From: an uncultured Acetobacteroides sp.
GTDB taxonomy: Bacteria > Bacteroidota > Bacteroidia > Bacteroidales > ZOR0009
Direction of reading: 5' to 3'
DNA length: 64,000 nucleotides
Assembly (NCBI RefSeq): GCF_963678165.1
Contig: NZ_OY782755.1
Span: 1,426,001-1,490,000 of the forward strand
Below are positions 51,242 through 60,483 of this stretch, one piece after another; within the stretch, counting starts at the first letter, position 1, and the number at the start of each line of letters is the position of its first letter. The translations under genes were made by a program, and so were the position numbers. The notes beneath the pieces are model-generated. The model was not told the origin of the DNA, did no database searches, and worked only from the letters and a program-made list of their open reading frames with translations.

Positions 51242-52033
51242 CTACTCGTTCATGGCCTTGCCCAACGTGGCAAGGATACCGCCATCTACGTAAAGCACAT
51301 GGCCGTTTACAAAGTTCGAGGCATCCGATGCCAGGAATACGGCTGGTCCAGCCAAATCCTCGGGCACGCCCCAGCGAGCGGCTGGCGTACGCTTAAGGAT
51401 AAACTCGTTGAACGGATGGCCGTTTTCGCGGATAGGGGCGGTTTGCTCGGTAGCAAAGTAGCCCGGTCCAATGCCGTTTGCCTGGATGTTGTACTTGGCC
51501 CACTCGGTAGCCATGCTACGGGTAAGCATCTTCAGGCCACCCTTTGCCGAGGCGTAGGCGCTAACGGTTTCGCGGCCCAGCTCGCTCATCATCGAGCAGA
51601 TGTTGATAATCTTACCGCCATTGCCGCGGGCAATCATGCGCTTGGCAACGTTCTTGCCCATAACGAATGGCCCGGTTAGGTCAACCTTAAGCACCAGCTC
51701 GTACTCCTCTACGGCCATGTCGACAATCGGAATACGACGGATGATTCCTGCATTGTTTACCAGGATATGGATAGGGCCAACTTCCTTCTCTATTAGGTCC
51801 AGAGCTGGAATAACCTCGCTCTCCTTGGTAACATCGAAGCGGTAGGCATGGGCCTTGATCCCCTGCTCGGCATACTTTACCACAGCGGTGTCGAGTTTTT
51901 CCTGTAGGGCATCGTTTACAACAACGGTTGCGCCTGCGCGGGCAAGAGCTACGGTCATTGCCATTCCTAAACCATGGGTAGCGCCGGTTACTAGGGCTAC
52001 CTTACCTGTTAAATCAAATAGTTGTTGTGACAT
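51242..52033 (-). CDS. kduD: KduD/gluconate 5-dehydrogenase-like SDR
   Basis: The 263-aa short-chain dehydrogenase has the cofactor motif TGATHGLGMAMTVALA (TGxxxGxG), the NNAG motif and the catalytic Ser-Tyr-Lys set (CSMMSELG, then YASAKGG). It is of the 2-deoxy-D-gluconate 3-dehydrogenase / gluconate 5-dehydrogenase group. In a pectin cluster the best fit is KduD, reducing 2,5-diketo-3-deoxygluconate to KDG from unsaturated uronates, but no kduI isomerase is in the window, so the exact substrate is uncertain. It is the last gene of the cluster, 33 bp after the GH43 gene. Confidence 0.8.
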   Translation of the reverse strand: MSQQLFDLTGKVALVTGATHGLGMAMTVALARAGATVVVNDALQEKLDTAVVKYAEQGIKAHAYRFDVTKESEVIPALDLIEKEVGPIHILVNNAGIIRRIPIVDMAVEEYELVLKVDLTGPFVMGKNVAKRMIARGNGGKIINICSMMSELGRETVSAYASAKGGLKMLTRSMATEWAKYNIQANGIGPGYFATEQTAPIRENGHPFNEFILKRTPAARWGVPEDLAGPAVFLASDASNFVNGHVLYVDGGILATLGKAMNE

Positions 52034-52066
52034 AATGATGTATTTTACGATTAACTCTTTATTCGT

Positions 52067-53689
52067 TTAGTTGGCCTCGGGCTTGTCTACCCTAAACCAG
52101 TCGAAATCGGCGTAGCCAACATCGTTCTTTTTTATTTTACCAGTGGCAAAGATACCCACGCGTGCGCCAATCCAGCGCCCTTGGGTAAACCTAACGGGCT
52201 TGCCGATGCTGGTGAAGGTGGTTCCGTTGGTGCTGTACGAAAACTGGCAGAGCTTACCCTGGGTGATGCTTACCCTTAAGTAGGCGGTGTTGGCTAGCGG
52301 TACAGCATCCGAAAGAACCTCGGCGTTGCCCTTGTCGGCGCCCTCGCACGAGGCCTGAACGAGCACAATACTACCGTTCCGATTCTCTAGGGCCACATAT
52401 CCGTACGACATCCCCATCACGATGAGCCCAACCTTTTCGCCATCTAGGAGAGCCTTAAAGGACAACTTGGTGGTGGCGCTCATTTCGGGTGCCGAAATCC
52501 GCTGCATGAAGAGGTTGGGGATATCCCACATGTTCTTTGCCTCGGCAGGAGCGGTGATGCAGTATAGGCGTTGCACCCCAAGCTTGTTGTAGGCAAATGC
52601 CCAGGTTGGTTCGGGGTTGGCATGCCACTGCCACTGTAGTCCCGCCGATGGGGCGTTAAACTCGTCGGTAGCTTGGGGCGTTGCCACCGCTACAGGCTTA
52701 AGGGTGCTCGGCTTCCTGTACTTTGCAACAGGTTCGCCAATGCCATCGCCATCGGTATCCACGCCAATAACGGGCCAATCTTGCTCCCACTTCATGGGCT
52801 GAAGATGGGTAATGCGGCCCAGCTCCTCTACATCCTGAAAATGGATGAACCAGTAGTTGCCCTTAACATCGTCTACCCAGCCACCCTGGTGGGGACCGTT
52901 AACCTTAGAGCTGCCCTGCTTCAGCACCACCTTTTCGTCGTATGGCCCAAAGGGCGATTTCGAACGAAGGGCCAGCTGCCAGCCGGTGGCCACCCCGCCT
53001 GCTGGGGCAAATATGTAGTAGTAGCCGTTGCGCTTGTAGAATTTTGGACCCTCGACGGTAGGATGCGCCTCGTGCCCATCGAACACAATGCGTTCCTCGC
53101 CAATAAGCGACTTGCCATCGGGGGCCATCTCGCTAACGGTAAGGATGCTCTTTATGCCAGCACGGCTTCCGGCCCATCCGTGTACGAGGTAGGCTCTGCC
53201 GTCGTTATCCCAAAGGGGGCATGGATCAATTAGCCCTTTCCCGGCTTTAACCAAGTGGGGCTTGCTCCATCCGCTGGTCATGCTTTTCGACTTAACCATG
53301 TAGATACCGTAGTCGGGATCGCCGTAGTAGATGTAGAACTCGTCGTTATGCTGGCGTAGGCTAGGTGCCCACACTCCGTTGCCATGCTGTGGCTTGGCAA
53401 ATACGTCGAGAGGCTCCTGTCGGGCAATGGCGCTGCCAATAATTTGCCAGCTGACAAGGTCTGCCGATTGCATTATGGTTAATCCGGGTACAGTGTTAAA
53501 GGTCGACGATACCATGTAGAAAGTATCCCCAACCCTAATCACATCCGGATCGGGATAGTCGGCGTAAAGGATAGGATTCTTGTAGGTGCCATCGCCGTTA
53601 TCGGCCACCCATACCTTCGACACCTGTTCTTGAGCGAACACCGCGCTACAGCATACAACCGATATTGCTAGCAGTAGGAGTCGTTTCAT
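52067..53689 (-). CDS. Glycoside hydrolase family 43 enzyme
   Basis: The 540-aa protein has a signal peptide (MKRLLLLAISVVCCSAVFA), an N-terminal five-bladed GH43 domain (~25-330; YADYPDPDVIRVGDTFYMVS with the catalytic base Asp, later LIDPCPLWDNDGRAYLVHGW and the acid in HPTVEGPKFYKRNGYYYIF) and a C-terminal beta-sandwich (~340-540). Members remove arabinose or xylose side chains. In this cluster, trimming of arabinan or rhamnogalacturonan side chains is likely. It lies 4 bp after the GH28 gene. No type IX sorting domain is present, so it is probably periplasmic. Confidence 0.9.
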   Translation of the reverse strand: MKRLLLLAISVVCCSAVFAQEQVSKVWVADNGDGTYKNPILYADYPDPDVIRVGDTFYMVSSTFNTVPGLTIMQSADLVSWQIIGSAIARQEPLDVFAKPQHGNGVWAPSLRQHNDEFYIYYGDPDYGIYMVKSKSMTSGWSKPHLVKAGKGLIDPCPLWDNDGRAYLVHGWAGSRAGIKSILTVSEMAPDGKSLIGEERIVFDGHEAHPTVEGPKFYKRNGYYYIFAPAGGVATGWQLALRSKSPFGPYDEKVVLKQGSSKVNGPHQGGWVDDVKGNYWFIHFQDVEELGRITHLQPMKWEQDWPVIGVDTDGDGIGEPVAKYRKPSTLKPVAVATPQATDEFNAPSAGLQWQWHANPEPTWAFAYNKLGVQRLYCITAPAEAKNMWDIPNLFMQRISAPEMSATTKLSFKALLDGEKVGLIVMGMSYGYVALENRNGSIVLVQASCEGADKGNAEVLSDAVPLANTAYLRVSITQGKLCQFSYSTNGTTFTSIGKPVRFTQGRWIGARVGIFATGKIKKNDVGYADFDWFRVDKPEAN

Positions 53690-53693
53690 TGTT

Positions 53694-55361
53694 CTACTTT
53701 TTTACAATTTCGGATTGGGATACCCCATCACCGATCTTTACAGAAGCCCCTTCGGCTCCCTTTACCCCCGACAAATTTATCGATTTGGTGGCAGCTCCGG
53801 CAACGCTAACCTTAATTAGCGATGAGCTTAGCAGCTCAACCTTCGACGTTTTTATACCTCTCGCATTTACCATCTCCATAGGCACGCCTTTAGCCGCCTT
53901 AATGGTGACATTGCTAAACGAGATATCTTCTGCTTCAATGCATATGATTCCCTTTTGAGCCTCGATGGTAATTCCGTCGAAGCTGATGCCTTTGATGCTC
54001 ATCTCTGGTAGTCCCTCCAGGTAAATAGCCTGCTGAGCCCCCTTACAGGATACATTTCGTATGGTGAAGTTCTTGAACTGAGGGGTCGATTCGTCGGCAA
54101 CCGGATTAGCGCCCACCTCCTTTACTGTCGTCTGAGTTTTTCCCTCATCCTCAGGCTCGGCAATGGGCGATTTACCCATGTAGTACATGCTAAAGTTGAT
54201 GGCTTCGGCAGGGATATTCGTCATGTTGATGCCATCAACAAGGATATTTTCTACCACACCTCCACGTCCGCGTGTGGTTTTGAAGCGTAGGCCGATATCT
54301 GTTCCTAGGAAGGTACATTTCTTTACAATGATGTTGCGAACACCACCCGACATTTCGCTGCCAATAACAAAGCCTCCATGTCCGTGGTAAACTACGCAAT
54401 TCTCGATGCGGAAGTTCTCGGTTGGCATTCCGCGCTTGCGGCCTTCCTCGTCCTTGCCCGACTTTATGCAGATGCCATCGTCGCCTACATCGAATGTGGA
54501 GTTGGTTACCACACCATTTTTACACGATTCGATATCGACACCGTCGCCATTTTGGGCATACCACGGATTGCGAACGTTTACCTTGTTGATGGTAAGGTTT
54601 TCGCACATTAGCGGATGGAGGTTCCATGCCGGAGAATTCTGGAAGGTAACACCTTCGAGCAGTACATTTCTACACTCCACCAAGCTAACCATATTGGGAC
54701 GTAGGTAATCCTTTATCTTTTCGTACTCCTGCATCGAGCCTCCCTTTATGTATCCTTGAATGGTCGTGTTCTGTCCGAGAAGCGATTTCTCCGAGGGGTA
54801 CCATGTGCTCTTATCGGTAGACAGGATTCCTCCTGACGATACTAATGTTTTCCACTGCTCGGAGGTAAGCTTCGACTTCTTGACTGGGCGCCATGCCTGA
54901 CCCGCACCATCAATAATGCCGCTGCCTGTAATGGCAACATTCTCCTGCTTTTTGGCGCTAATTGGCGACTGGCAACGAATGGTTTCCCACCCTTCAAAGT
55001 AGCTCATCACCAAAGGATAGTCGTCGAAGTTGCTGCTAAACTGCAAAACAGCCCCAGCTTGAAGATGAAGGTTTACATTGCTTTTAAGCGTTATAGGACC
55101 CGTTAGCCACATGCCCTTAGGTACTAGAACCACGCCACCTCCTGAGCTGCTACAAGCTTCGATAGCCTTGTTTATGGCAACAGTATTGAGCACTAAGCCA
55201 CCTTTTGCCGCCCCAAAGCTGGTAATCTTTACTGTATCGGCTTTAAAAGTAGGTTGTTCTACTTTGGGTAGAGTAAACGACGAGACATTTGCTTGCCCTA
55301 CAACTTGGACTGATACCGAAAGCATCAATCCAAAAAAGAATAGTACTGTAACCTTCTTCAT
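53694..55361 (-). CDS. GH28 polygalacturonase-family enzyme
   Basis: The 555-aa protein has a signal peptide and a right-handed beta-helix with all GH28 motifs in order: NGDGVDIES (~275), DDGICIKSG (~293), GHGGFVIGSE (~327) and RFKTTRGRGG (~358). The Asp residues of the first two motifs and the His of the third are the active-site set. It should cut galacturonan or related pectic backbones, perhaps as an exo-enzyme. It lies between the acetylesterase (14 bp) and the GH43 gene (4 bp). Confidence 0.93.
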   Translation of the reverse strand: MKKVTVLFFFGLMLSVSVQVVGQANVSSFTLPKVEQPTFKADTVKITSFGAAKGGLVLNTVAINKAIEACSSSGGGVVLVPKGMWLTGPITLKSNVNLHLQAGAVLQFSSNFDDYPLVMSYFEGWETIRCQSPISAKKQENVAITGSGIIDGAGQAWRPVKKSKLTSEQWKTLVSSGGILSTDKSTWYPSEKSLLGQNTTIQGYIKGGSMQEYEKIKDYLRPNMVSLVECRNVLLEGVTFQNSPAWNLHPLMCENLTINKVNVRNPWYAQNGDGVDIESCKNGVVTNSTFDVGDDGICIKSGKDEEGRKRGMPTENFRIENCVVYHGHGGFVIGSEMSGGVRNIIVKKCTFLGTDIGLRFKTTRGRGGVVENILVDGINMTNIPAEAINFSMYYMGKSPIAEPEDEGKTQTTVKEVGANPVADESTPQFKNFTIRNVSCKGAQQAIYLEGLPEMSIKGISFDGITIEAQKGIICIEAEDISFSNVTIKAAKGVPMEMVNARGIKTSKVELLSSSLIKVSVAGAATKSINLSGVKGAEGASVKIGDGVSQSEIVKK

Positions 55362-55375
55362 CTATGGTTAGTTTT

Positions 55376-56110
55376 CTACTTTAAAAACTTAGAAATAGAC
55401 AGCTTTTGCTCGCTCGCATTCTTTACAAATAGATTTGCCATTATGCTAGCACCATACTCGGTAAAGTGTGTGTCGTCAATCTTCCCCTCTGGAGCACAAA
55501 GCAGCTCGCCTGGTTTCAAATGCACAAACATCTTTACAGATCCTTCGGCGCCATGCTCGCGAACAACGGCTTCGCTTAACTTGTGCATGTCTACAAAATC
55601 GGACTTCGTTTCCTTCGCTACTGCACGAGTCAGATCTGGATATTCGCCATGCACGTCGTAGAACATCCCCTTGTCGTCGAACCTGCGGCGAACAACAGGC
55701 GTGCAGAGTACAGGAATTGCACCTTTAGCACGAGCCTCTAGCACAAAGCGGCGCATGTTTGCCTTAAAGTCTTCGGGAGCAGTGTAGCGATCTACCTTCT
55801 CTTTGCTCTCATCGTTGTGCCCAAATTGAATGATGACATAATCGCCTGGTTGCAGCTTATCTAAAACAGCCTGCCAGCGTCCTTCCGAGATGAAGGTTCG
55901 GGTGCTACGTCCATTCATTGCATAGTTCTGAACAGCTACATTGCTCTTGCAATGCTGCTGAAGGAACATTCCCCAACCACGTTCTGGGTAAACCTTATCC
56001 GGCTTGTCAGCCATCGTAGAGTCGCCTATCATGTAAATGGTGATGGGCTTGCTGGAAATGAACCCAAACAGCAGCATGCTAGCTGCTATCATGCCTAATA
56101 ATTTTTTCAT
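55376..56110 (-). CDS. Rhamnogalacturonan acetylesterase (SGNH/GDSL, CE12-like)
   Basis: The 244-aa SGNH hydrolase has a signal peptide (to about residue 20), block I IYMIGDSTMADK (catalytic Ser), the block III Asn in FGHND and the C-terminal Asp-His dyad in DDTHFTEYGA. The GWGMFLQ motif is typical of rhamnogalacturonan acetylesterases. It removes acetyl groups from the pectic backbone so that the GH28 enzyme can act. Its ATG overlaps the pectinesterase stop by 4 bp (ATGA), indicating translational coupling. Confidence 0.9.
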   Translation of the reverse strand: MKKLLGMIAASMLLFGFISSKPITIYMIGDSTMADKPDKVYPERGWGMFLQQHCKSNVAVQNYAMNGRSTRTFISEGRWQAVLDKLQPGDYVIIQFGHNDESKEKVDRYTAPEDFKANMRRFVLEARAKGAIPVLCTPVVRRRFDDKGMFYDVHGEYPDLTRAVAKETKSDFVDMHKLSEAVVREHGAEGSVKMFVHLKPGELLCAPEGKIDDTHFTEYGASIMANLFVKNASEQKLSISKFLK

Positions 56111-57096
56111 TTTATTCGTTTTAGTAGTGATGATGGATTCCAGCTATCGTCGTAACCCTTGCGGTAGCCATCTTTCCCGAATATGTTGGCTAGCGTAAGC
56201 TCGTCAGCCTCCTTTTTTGATAGCTGCTTAGTCCAAGGTGCACGAGTATTAGGGCTAGCACCAGCCCCTGTAGATTGGTATTCGGCGTAAAAGGCTGTTT
56301 TTTCGGCATCCTTCTTATTCCAGTTGTGCCATCCCTCGGGTAGAATATGACTGCCCATCTCGCAGCTAACAAATATCGTTTTGGCAAAGCTTCGCCATGG
56401 ACGACCAAGGTACACCTTGGTTGCCTCGTCGTTTGCAGTAAGCTTGCATCGGAAGAAGACATAGCCGTAGCGATTCCCCTCGGGGGTAGATGCTGCTGTT
56501 ATGTATGAATTCTTTATCGAGTGAATGGTACACCGCTCGAAAACGGCGATTGAGGTGCCGAATATAAAATCCGTTGTTCCTTCTATGTAGCAATCTTCAA
56601 GGTAAATTCGTCCAGGGCCACGCGTAAAAAACGTATCCTGATTCCCCAAGAACCTGCATCCTTTAAAGGCAACCTTGTCGCCTAGCACTTCGCATGCAAC
56701 CGCTTGACCAACCTGCCCTGCCGAATTCTCGAAGGTGATATTGGAGAATAGCACCTCATTTGCACTAATGGATGCCGACCAAGAGGAGTAGGTATTTATT
56801 GTATCGCCGTTAACCACCTTTCCCGTATGGTCTCCCCATGTGATTATGGTTTTGGTAGCATCTTCGCCTTCCACAATAATGCGCTGCTTGTCCTGTCTGA
56901 GCACTACCTTTTCGGTGTAGATGCCCGGTTTTACCTTAATTCTCGTATACGAATTAGAGCCACTAGCAACAGCATCGAATGCCTGTTGAATGGTAGTGAA
57001 ATTACCATCTCCCTTTTGCGAAACGACGATAGTGCGCTCCTTCCCAAAGGATAGTAGGGAGGTGAAAAAGAGTAGCAGGAACGTTATGCTTTTCAT
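56107..57096 (-). CDS. Pectinesterase (CE8)
   Basis: The 329-aa protein has a signal peptide (ITFLLLFFTSLLSFG) and a beta-helix with CE8 motifs: GDGNFTTIQQAFDAV, AVACEVLGDKVAFKGCRFLG with QDTFF, the catalytic Asp in GTTDFIFG, and YLGRPWRSFAKTIF. It removes methyl esters from homogalacturonan, the first step before depolymerisation. It is the first of the secreted-enzyme genes in this run. The gap upstream of it carries the 41-bp array. Confidence 0.94.
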   Translation of the reverse strand: MKSITFLLLFFTSLLSFGKERTIVVSQKGDGNFTTIQQAFDAVASGSNSYTRIKVKPGIYTEKVVLRQDKQRIIVEGEDATKTIITWGDHTGKVVNGDTINTYSSWSASISANEVLFSNITFENSAGQVGQAVACEVLGDKVAFKGCRFLGNQDTFFTRGPGRIYLEDCYIEGTTDFIFGTSIAVFERCTIHSIKNSYITAASTPEGNRYGYVFFRCKLTANDEATKVYLGRPWRSFAKTIFVSCEMGSHILPEGWHNWNKKDAEKTAFYAEYQSTGAGASPNTRAPWTKQLSKKEADELTLANIFGKDGYRKGYDDSWNPSSLLKRIK

Positions 57097-57170
57097 CTAA
57101 AATTAGTTTGTTTTTAAGCAGAGGTGAATGCCCAATGTATTTTTGCAAGGATTTGCCGCCTGATAAATGC

Positions 57171-57440
57171 GCTTAAAATCTTTTTTGGAATATCTTCACC
57201 CTTGTAGATCGTCCAAAAATCTTTTTCGGAGCATCTTCACCCCTGCAGATCGTCCAAAAACTTTTTTTGGAGCATCTTCACCCCTGTAGATCGTCCAAAA
57301 ACTTTTTTTGGAGCATCTTCACCCCTGTAGATCGTCCAAAAATCTTTTTTGGAGCATCTTCACCCTTGTAGATCGTCCAAAAATCTTTTTTGAAGGATCT
57401 TCACCCCTGTAGATCATCCAAAAATCTTTTTGGGGGCAAT
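57171..57440. repeat. Intergenic 41-bp tandem array of imperfect palindromes
   Basis: gatcgtcc (last copy gatcatcc) recurs at 57207, 57248, 57289, 57330, 57371 and 57412, exactly 41 bp each, with a partial unit before the first. Each unit has an arm gatcgtccaaaaa and a near-complement tttttggagcatc (two central mismatches), then a 12-base spacer ttcacccctgta. Unlike the other arrays, the copies are nearly identical and the period is not a multiple of three. It fills the gap between the uxaA stop and the pectinesterase start. Confidence 0.88.
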
Positions 57441-57473
57441 AGGTGATAGGTGAATAATCACGACTAAAGAGAT

Positions 57474-58961
57474 TTATAGTGTAACCCCTGTTTTAAATAT
57501 GGCAATCTCCTTAAATCCCGTTTTTTCGTGCTTTAGCTTTTCGCCACTAGCTACGCTGATTACATAGTCAACAAAGCTACTGGTAACCTCTTCGGCTGGA
57601 GCGTCCTCTAAAAGGATACCAGCGTTAAAGTCTATCCAGTTTGCCTTATGCTTAGCTAGGTTGGAGTTGGTTGCAACCTTCATGGTTGGCACAAACGAAC
57701 CGAATGGAGTGCCACGACCAGTGGTGAATAGCACCATTTGGCATCCTGAAAAACCGAGAGCTGACGAGGCTACTAAATCGTTTCCTGGCGCGTATAGCAG
57801 GTTAAGTCCTGGCACCTTTAATGGTTCTGCGTAATGTAGCACGTCCATAACAGTGGCACTGCCACCTTTCTGTACGCACCCCAACGACTTTTCTTCGAGG
57901 GTAGTTATGCCGCCCTTCTTATTTCCGGGTGATGGGTTTTCGTAAATTGGTTGGTTGTGTTCGCGGAAGTAGTCCTTAAAGCCATTAATAAGCTTTACTG
58001 TCTTCTGGAAGATGAGGTTATCCTTCGATCTGTCCATCAGGATGGTTTCGGCACCAAACATTTCAGGTACTTCGGTTAGCACAGTTGTACCGCCTAAGCC
58101 AACCAGCCAATCCGAAAACCGTCCCAGAAGAGGATTGGCAGTAATACCGGAAAAACCATCGCTGCCACCACACTTAAGCCCAATTTTAAGGTGAGAGACG
58201 GAGTGGGAGGTACGCGAATCGTTCTTCATCGCTTCGGCTAATTTGGCTACAATACTTAAGCCTTCCTCCACTTCATCTTCTACCTCTTGTGAGGATAGGT
58301 AAACAACGCGCTCGTCATCCACATTGCCCACAAACTTTTTGAGATTGGCAATCTGGTTGTTTTCACAACCAAGACCAAGCACCAGCACACCTCCCGCATT
58401 GGGATGGTTGATGAGTGCAGCAAGTGCCTTTTGGGTATTCTCCAAATCATCACCCAGCTGAGAGCAGCCGTAGTTGTGCTTAAACACAACTATATCGTCG
58501 ATATGTGCCACGTCAAGTTCCTGCTTGGCCCTATCGACTATTAGTTGAGCCTGACCGTTAACGCAACCAACTGTTGGCACAATCCAGAGCTCATTGCGAA
58601 TGCCTACTTCGCCATTTTTCCGCAAATAACCCTCAAAAGTGCGTTCCGACTCAGGTTTCTTTATTTGCGATAGGCTAGGATTATAGTCGTACTCTAAGTT
58701 GTCTCGAAGAGTAGTTTTGATATTGTGAGTATGAACCAGCTGACCTGGGATGATTTGCTGTAAGGCAAAACCGATAGGAAAGCCATACTTCAAGACAACC
58801 TCGCCCTCGTTAATCTTAGCGATAGAGAATTTATGCCCATTATCGATAGGCTCTTGTAGGGTAATTTCTACCCCATCGATATTGAGCACCTCTCCTGCGA
58901 CAAGGGAATCGAGAGCCACACAAACGTTGTCGAGGTCATTTATTCTAAGCCATCTCTTCAT
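57474..58961 (-). CDS. uxaA: Altronate dehydratase
   Basis: The 495-aa UxaA-family enzyme converts D-altronate to 2-keto-3-deoxygluconate. It has an N-terminal SAF domain (~1-95) and the catalytic part starting EGYLRKNGEVGIRNELWIVP, with Cys-containing metal motifs such as HNYGCSQLGDD and LGLGCENNQ, and LKCGGSDGFSGITANP. Length is normal. It follows uxaB by 67 bp and is the last intracellular uronate gene before the array. Confidence 0.95.
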   Translation of the reverse strand: MKRWLRINDLDNVCVALDSLVAGEVLNIDGVEITLQEPIDNGHKFSIAKINEGEVVLKYGFPIGFALQQIIPGQLVHTHNIKTTLRDNLEYDYNPSLSQIKKPESERTFEGYLRKNGEVGIRNELWIVPTVGCVNGQAQLIVDRAKQELDVAHIDDIVVFKHNYGCSQLGDDLENTQKALAALINHPNAGGVLVLGLGCENNQIANLKKFVGNVDDERVVYLSSQEVEDEVEEGLSIVAKLAEAMKNDSRTSHSVSHLKIGLKCGGSDGFSGITANPLLGRFSDWLVGLGGTTVLTEVPEMFGAETILMDRSKDNLIFQKTVKLINGFKDYFREHNQPIYENPSPGNKKGGITTLEEKSLGCVQKGGSATVMDVLHYAEPLKVPGLNLLYAPGNDLVASSALGFSGCQMVLFTTGRGTPFGSFVPTMKVATNSNLAKHKANWIDFNAGILLEDAPAEEVTSSFVDYVISVASGEKLKHEKTGFKEIAIFKTGVTL

Positions 58962-59028
58962 ATTCGACTAAGTTGTGGTCGTTGTATCGTTTCCATAACA
59001 GATACAACGACCATTTTATCTATGCATT

Positions 59029-60465
59029 TTATGAATTAAGAACCGCTTCTAAGGATTTGCGCATTCCAACAGAAAGGATGCTTTGAACAAAGCCCGCTAC
59101 AGTTGGTGCTAAAGGTTCAATGCTCATTAGGTTTTCCTTCCAGATATCCCTGTTCGAGAGAATTTGAGAAACAGTTTCTAAAATATTCTCGCTATTCCAA
59201 ACAGTTTGAATGAACTTTACATGTTCGGGAGTATCGTTAGGAATGAAAGTGATTTCTGATTTACCGCTATATAGAGTAAGCAGAGCTGCAAGTGAAAATG
59301 CAGTAAGTGATGCCACCTTCCCTTTTTTTACATAGCAGTCTTTCAGGGTAGGGAAGTTGCGTGTTTCCCACTTCGATAAAGAGTTAAGCGAGATGGTCTC
59401 TAGGTAATGCTTAATTGCAGGATTATAGAATCTTTCAATTATCGACTCTGAGAAACGCTTAAGCTCATTTTGATCCTCATCAATTACAGGAAGAACTTCT
59501 TCTGCTACCATCTTATTGATAAACGATTCCGCTAGCTTATCATCAAAGGCTTCTTTTACAGTTTTAAATCCCAGTTGAAGGCCTACAGGAACAAGCGCAG
59601 TATGCGATCCATTTAAAATGCGAACCTTCTTATCTCTGAATGATTTGATATCATCGAGGAATAGAACATGTAAACCAGCCTTGTCAAGAGGGAAACGGCG
59701 TTGAACATCGCGGCCACCAGCAATTGCCCAAACATGGTAGAACTCTCCCTTAACCACAAGATTGTCATTAAAGCCAATTTCAGCCTTAATTTCATCTATA
59801 TTTTCTCTTGGGAAACCAGGAACAATTCTATCTACCAGCGTATCGCAGAAGGTACAGGAATCTTTAACCCAACTAATAAAATCGGTGCCAAGGTTGCATC
59901 TCTCCGCATGACGAAGCACATACTCCTTTAATGTTGTAGCGTTGTTCTCAATAAGTTCGCAGCAAATGAAGGTAAGCCCTTTTGTTGGATCTCCCTTAAA
60001 ATGCTCGAAACGGCTATGTAGCAACGCCACAACCTTTCCAGGGAACGATTTAGCAGGTTTTGCAAAGATATCCTCATCGTCGTGATACTTTATGCCAGCT
60101 TCTGTGGTGTTTGATACCACAAACTCTAGTTCCTCGCTAAGAATATACTGCTGGTACTTTTCGTATTCAGAATAAGGATTTAAAGCATCCTGAATTGACT
60201 CAACCAAAGTCACCTCTTTAACCATCTTCTTATCCTTAATGCCTTCGAGGTAAACATGGTATAGATTATCTTGCGCTTTGAGCATATCTACCATGCCCAT
60301 TTCGAGGGGTTGCACAACAACAACACCCGAATTGAGAACACCTTTCTTATTGGCATGGTCAATCATCCAATCTACAAATGCACGAAGGAAATTGCCTTCG
60401 CCAAACTGCATAATATGTATTGGTCTTTGGGTAGTAGCTACCGTCTTTCTATTTAACTCTTTCAT
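59029..60465 (-). CDS. uxaB: Tagaturonate reductase (altronate oxidoreductase)
   Basis: The 478-aa NAD-dependent mannitol-dehydrogenase-family protein reduces D-tagaturonate to D-altronate. It opens with the nucleotide-binding stretch IMQFGEGNFLRAFVDWMID and carries KVRILNGSHTALVPVGLQLG, the family's catalytic region with Lys/Asn/His. The start at 60465 (MKELNRKTVATTQRPIH) is typical. It lies 18 bp after the transporter gene. Confidence 0.94.
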   Translation of the reverse strand: MKELNRKTVATTQRPIHIMQFGEGNFLRAFVDWMIDHANKKGVLNSGVVVVQPLEMGMVDMLKAQDNLYHVYLEGIKDKKMVKEVTLVESIQDALNPYSEYEKYQQYILSEELEFVVSNTTEAGIKYHDDEDIFAKPAKSFPGKVVALLHSRFEHFKGDPTKGLTFICCELIENNATTLKEYVLRHAERCNLGTDFISWVKDSCTFCDTLVDRIVPGFPRENIDEIKAEIGFNDNLVVKGEFYHVWAIAGGRDVQRRFPLDKAGLHVLFLDDIKSFRDKKVRILNGSHTALVPVGLQLGFKTVKEAFDDKLAESFINKMVAEEVLPVIDEDQNELKRFSESIIERFYNPAIKHYLETISLNSLSKWETRNFPTLKDCYVKKGKVASLTAFSLAALLTLYSGKSEITFIPNDTPEHVKFIQTVWNSENILETVSQILSNRDIWKENLMSIEPLAPTVAGFVQSILSVGMRKSLEAVLNS

Positions 60466-60483
60466 ATTCTTCTTTTCTTAATT

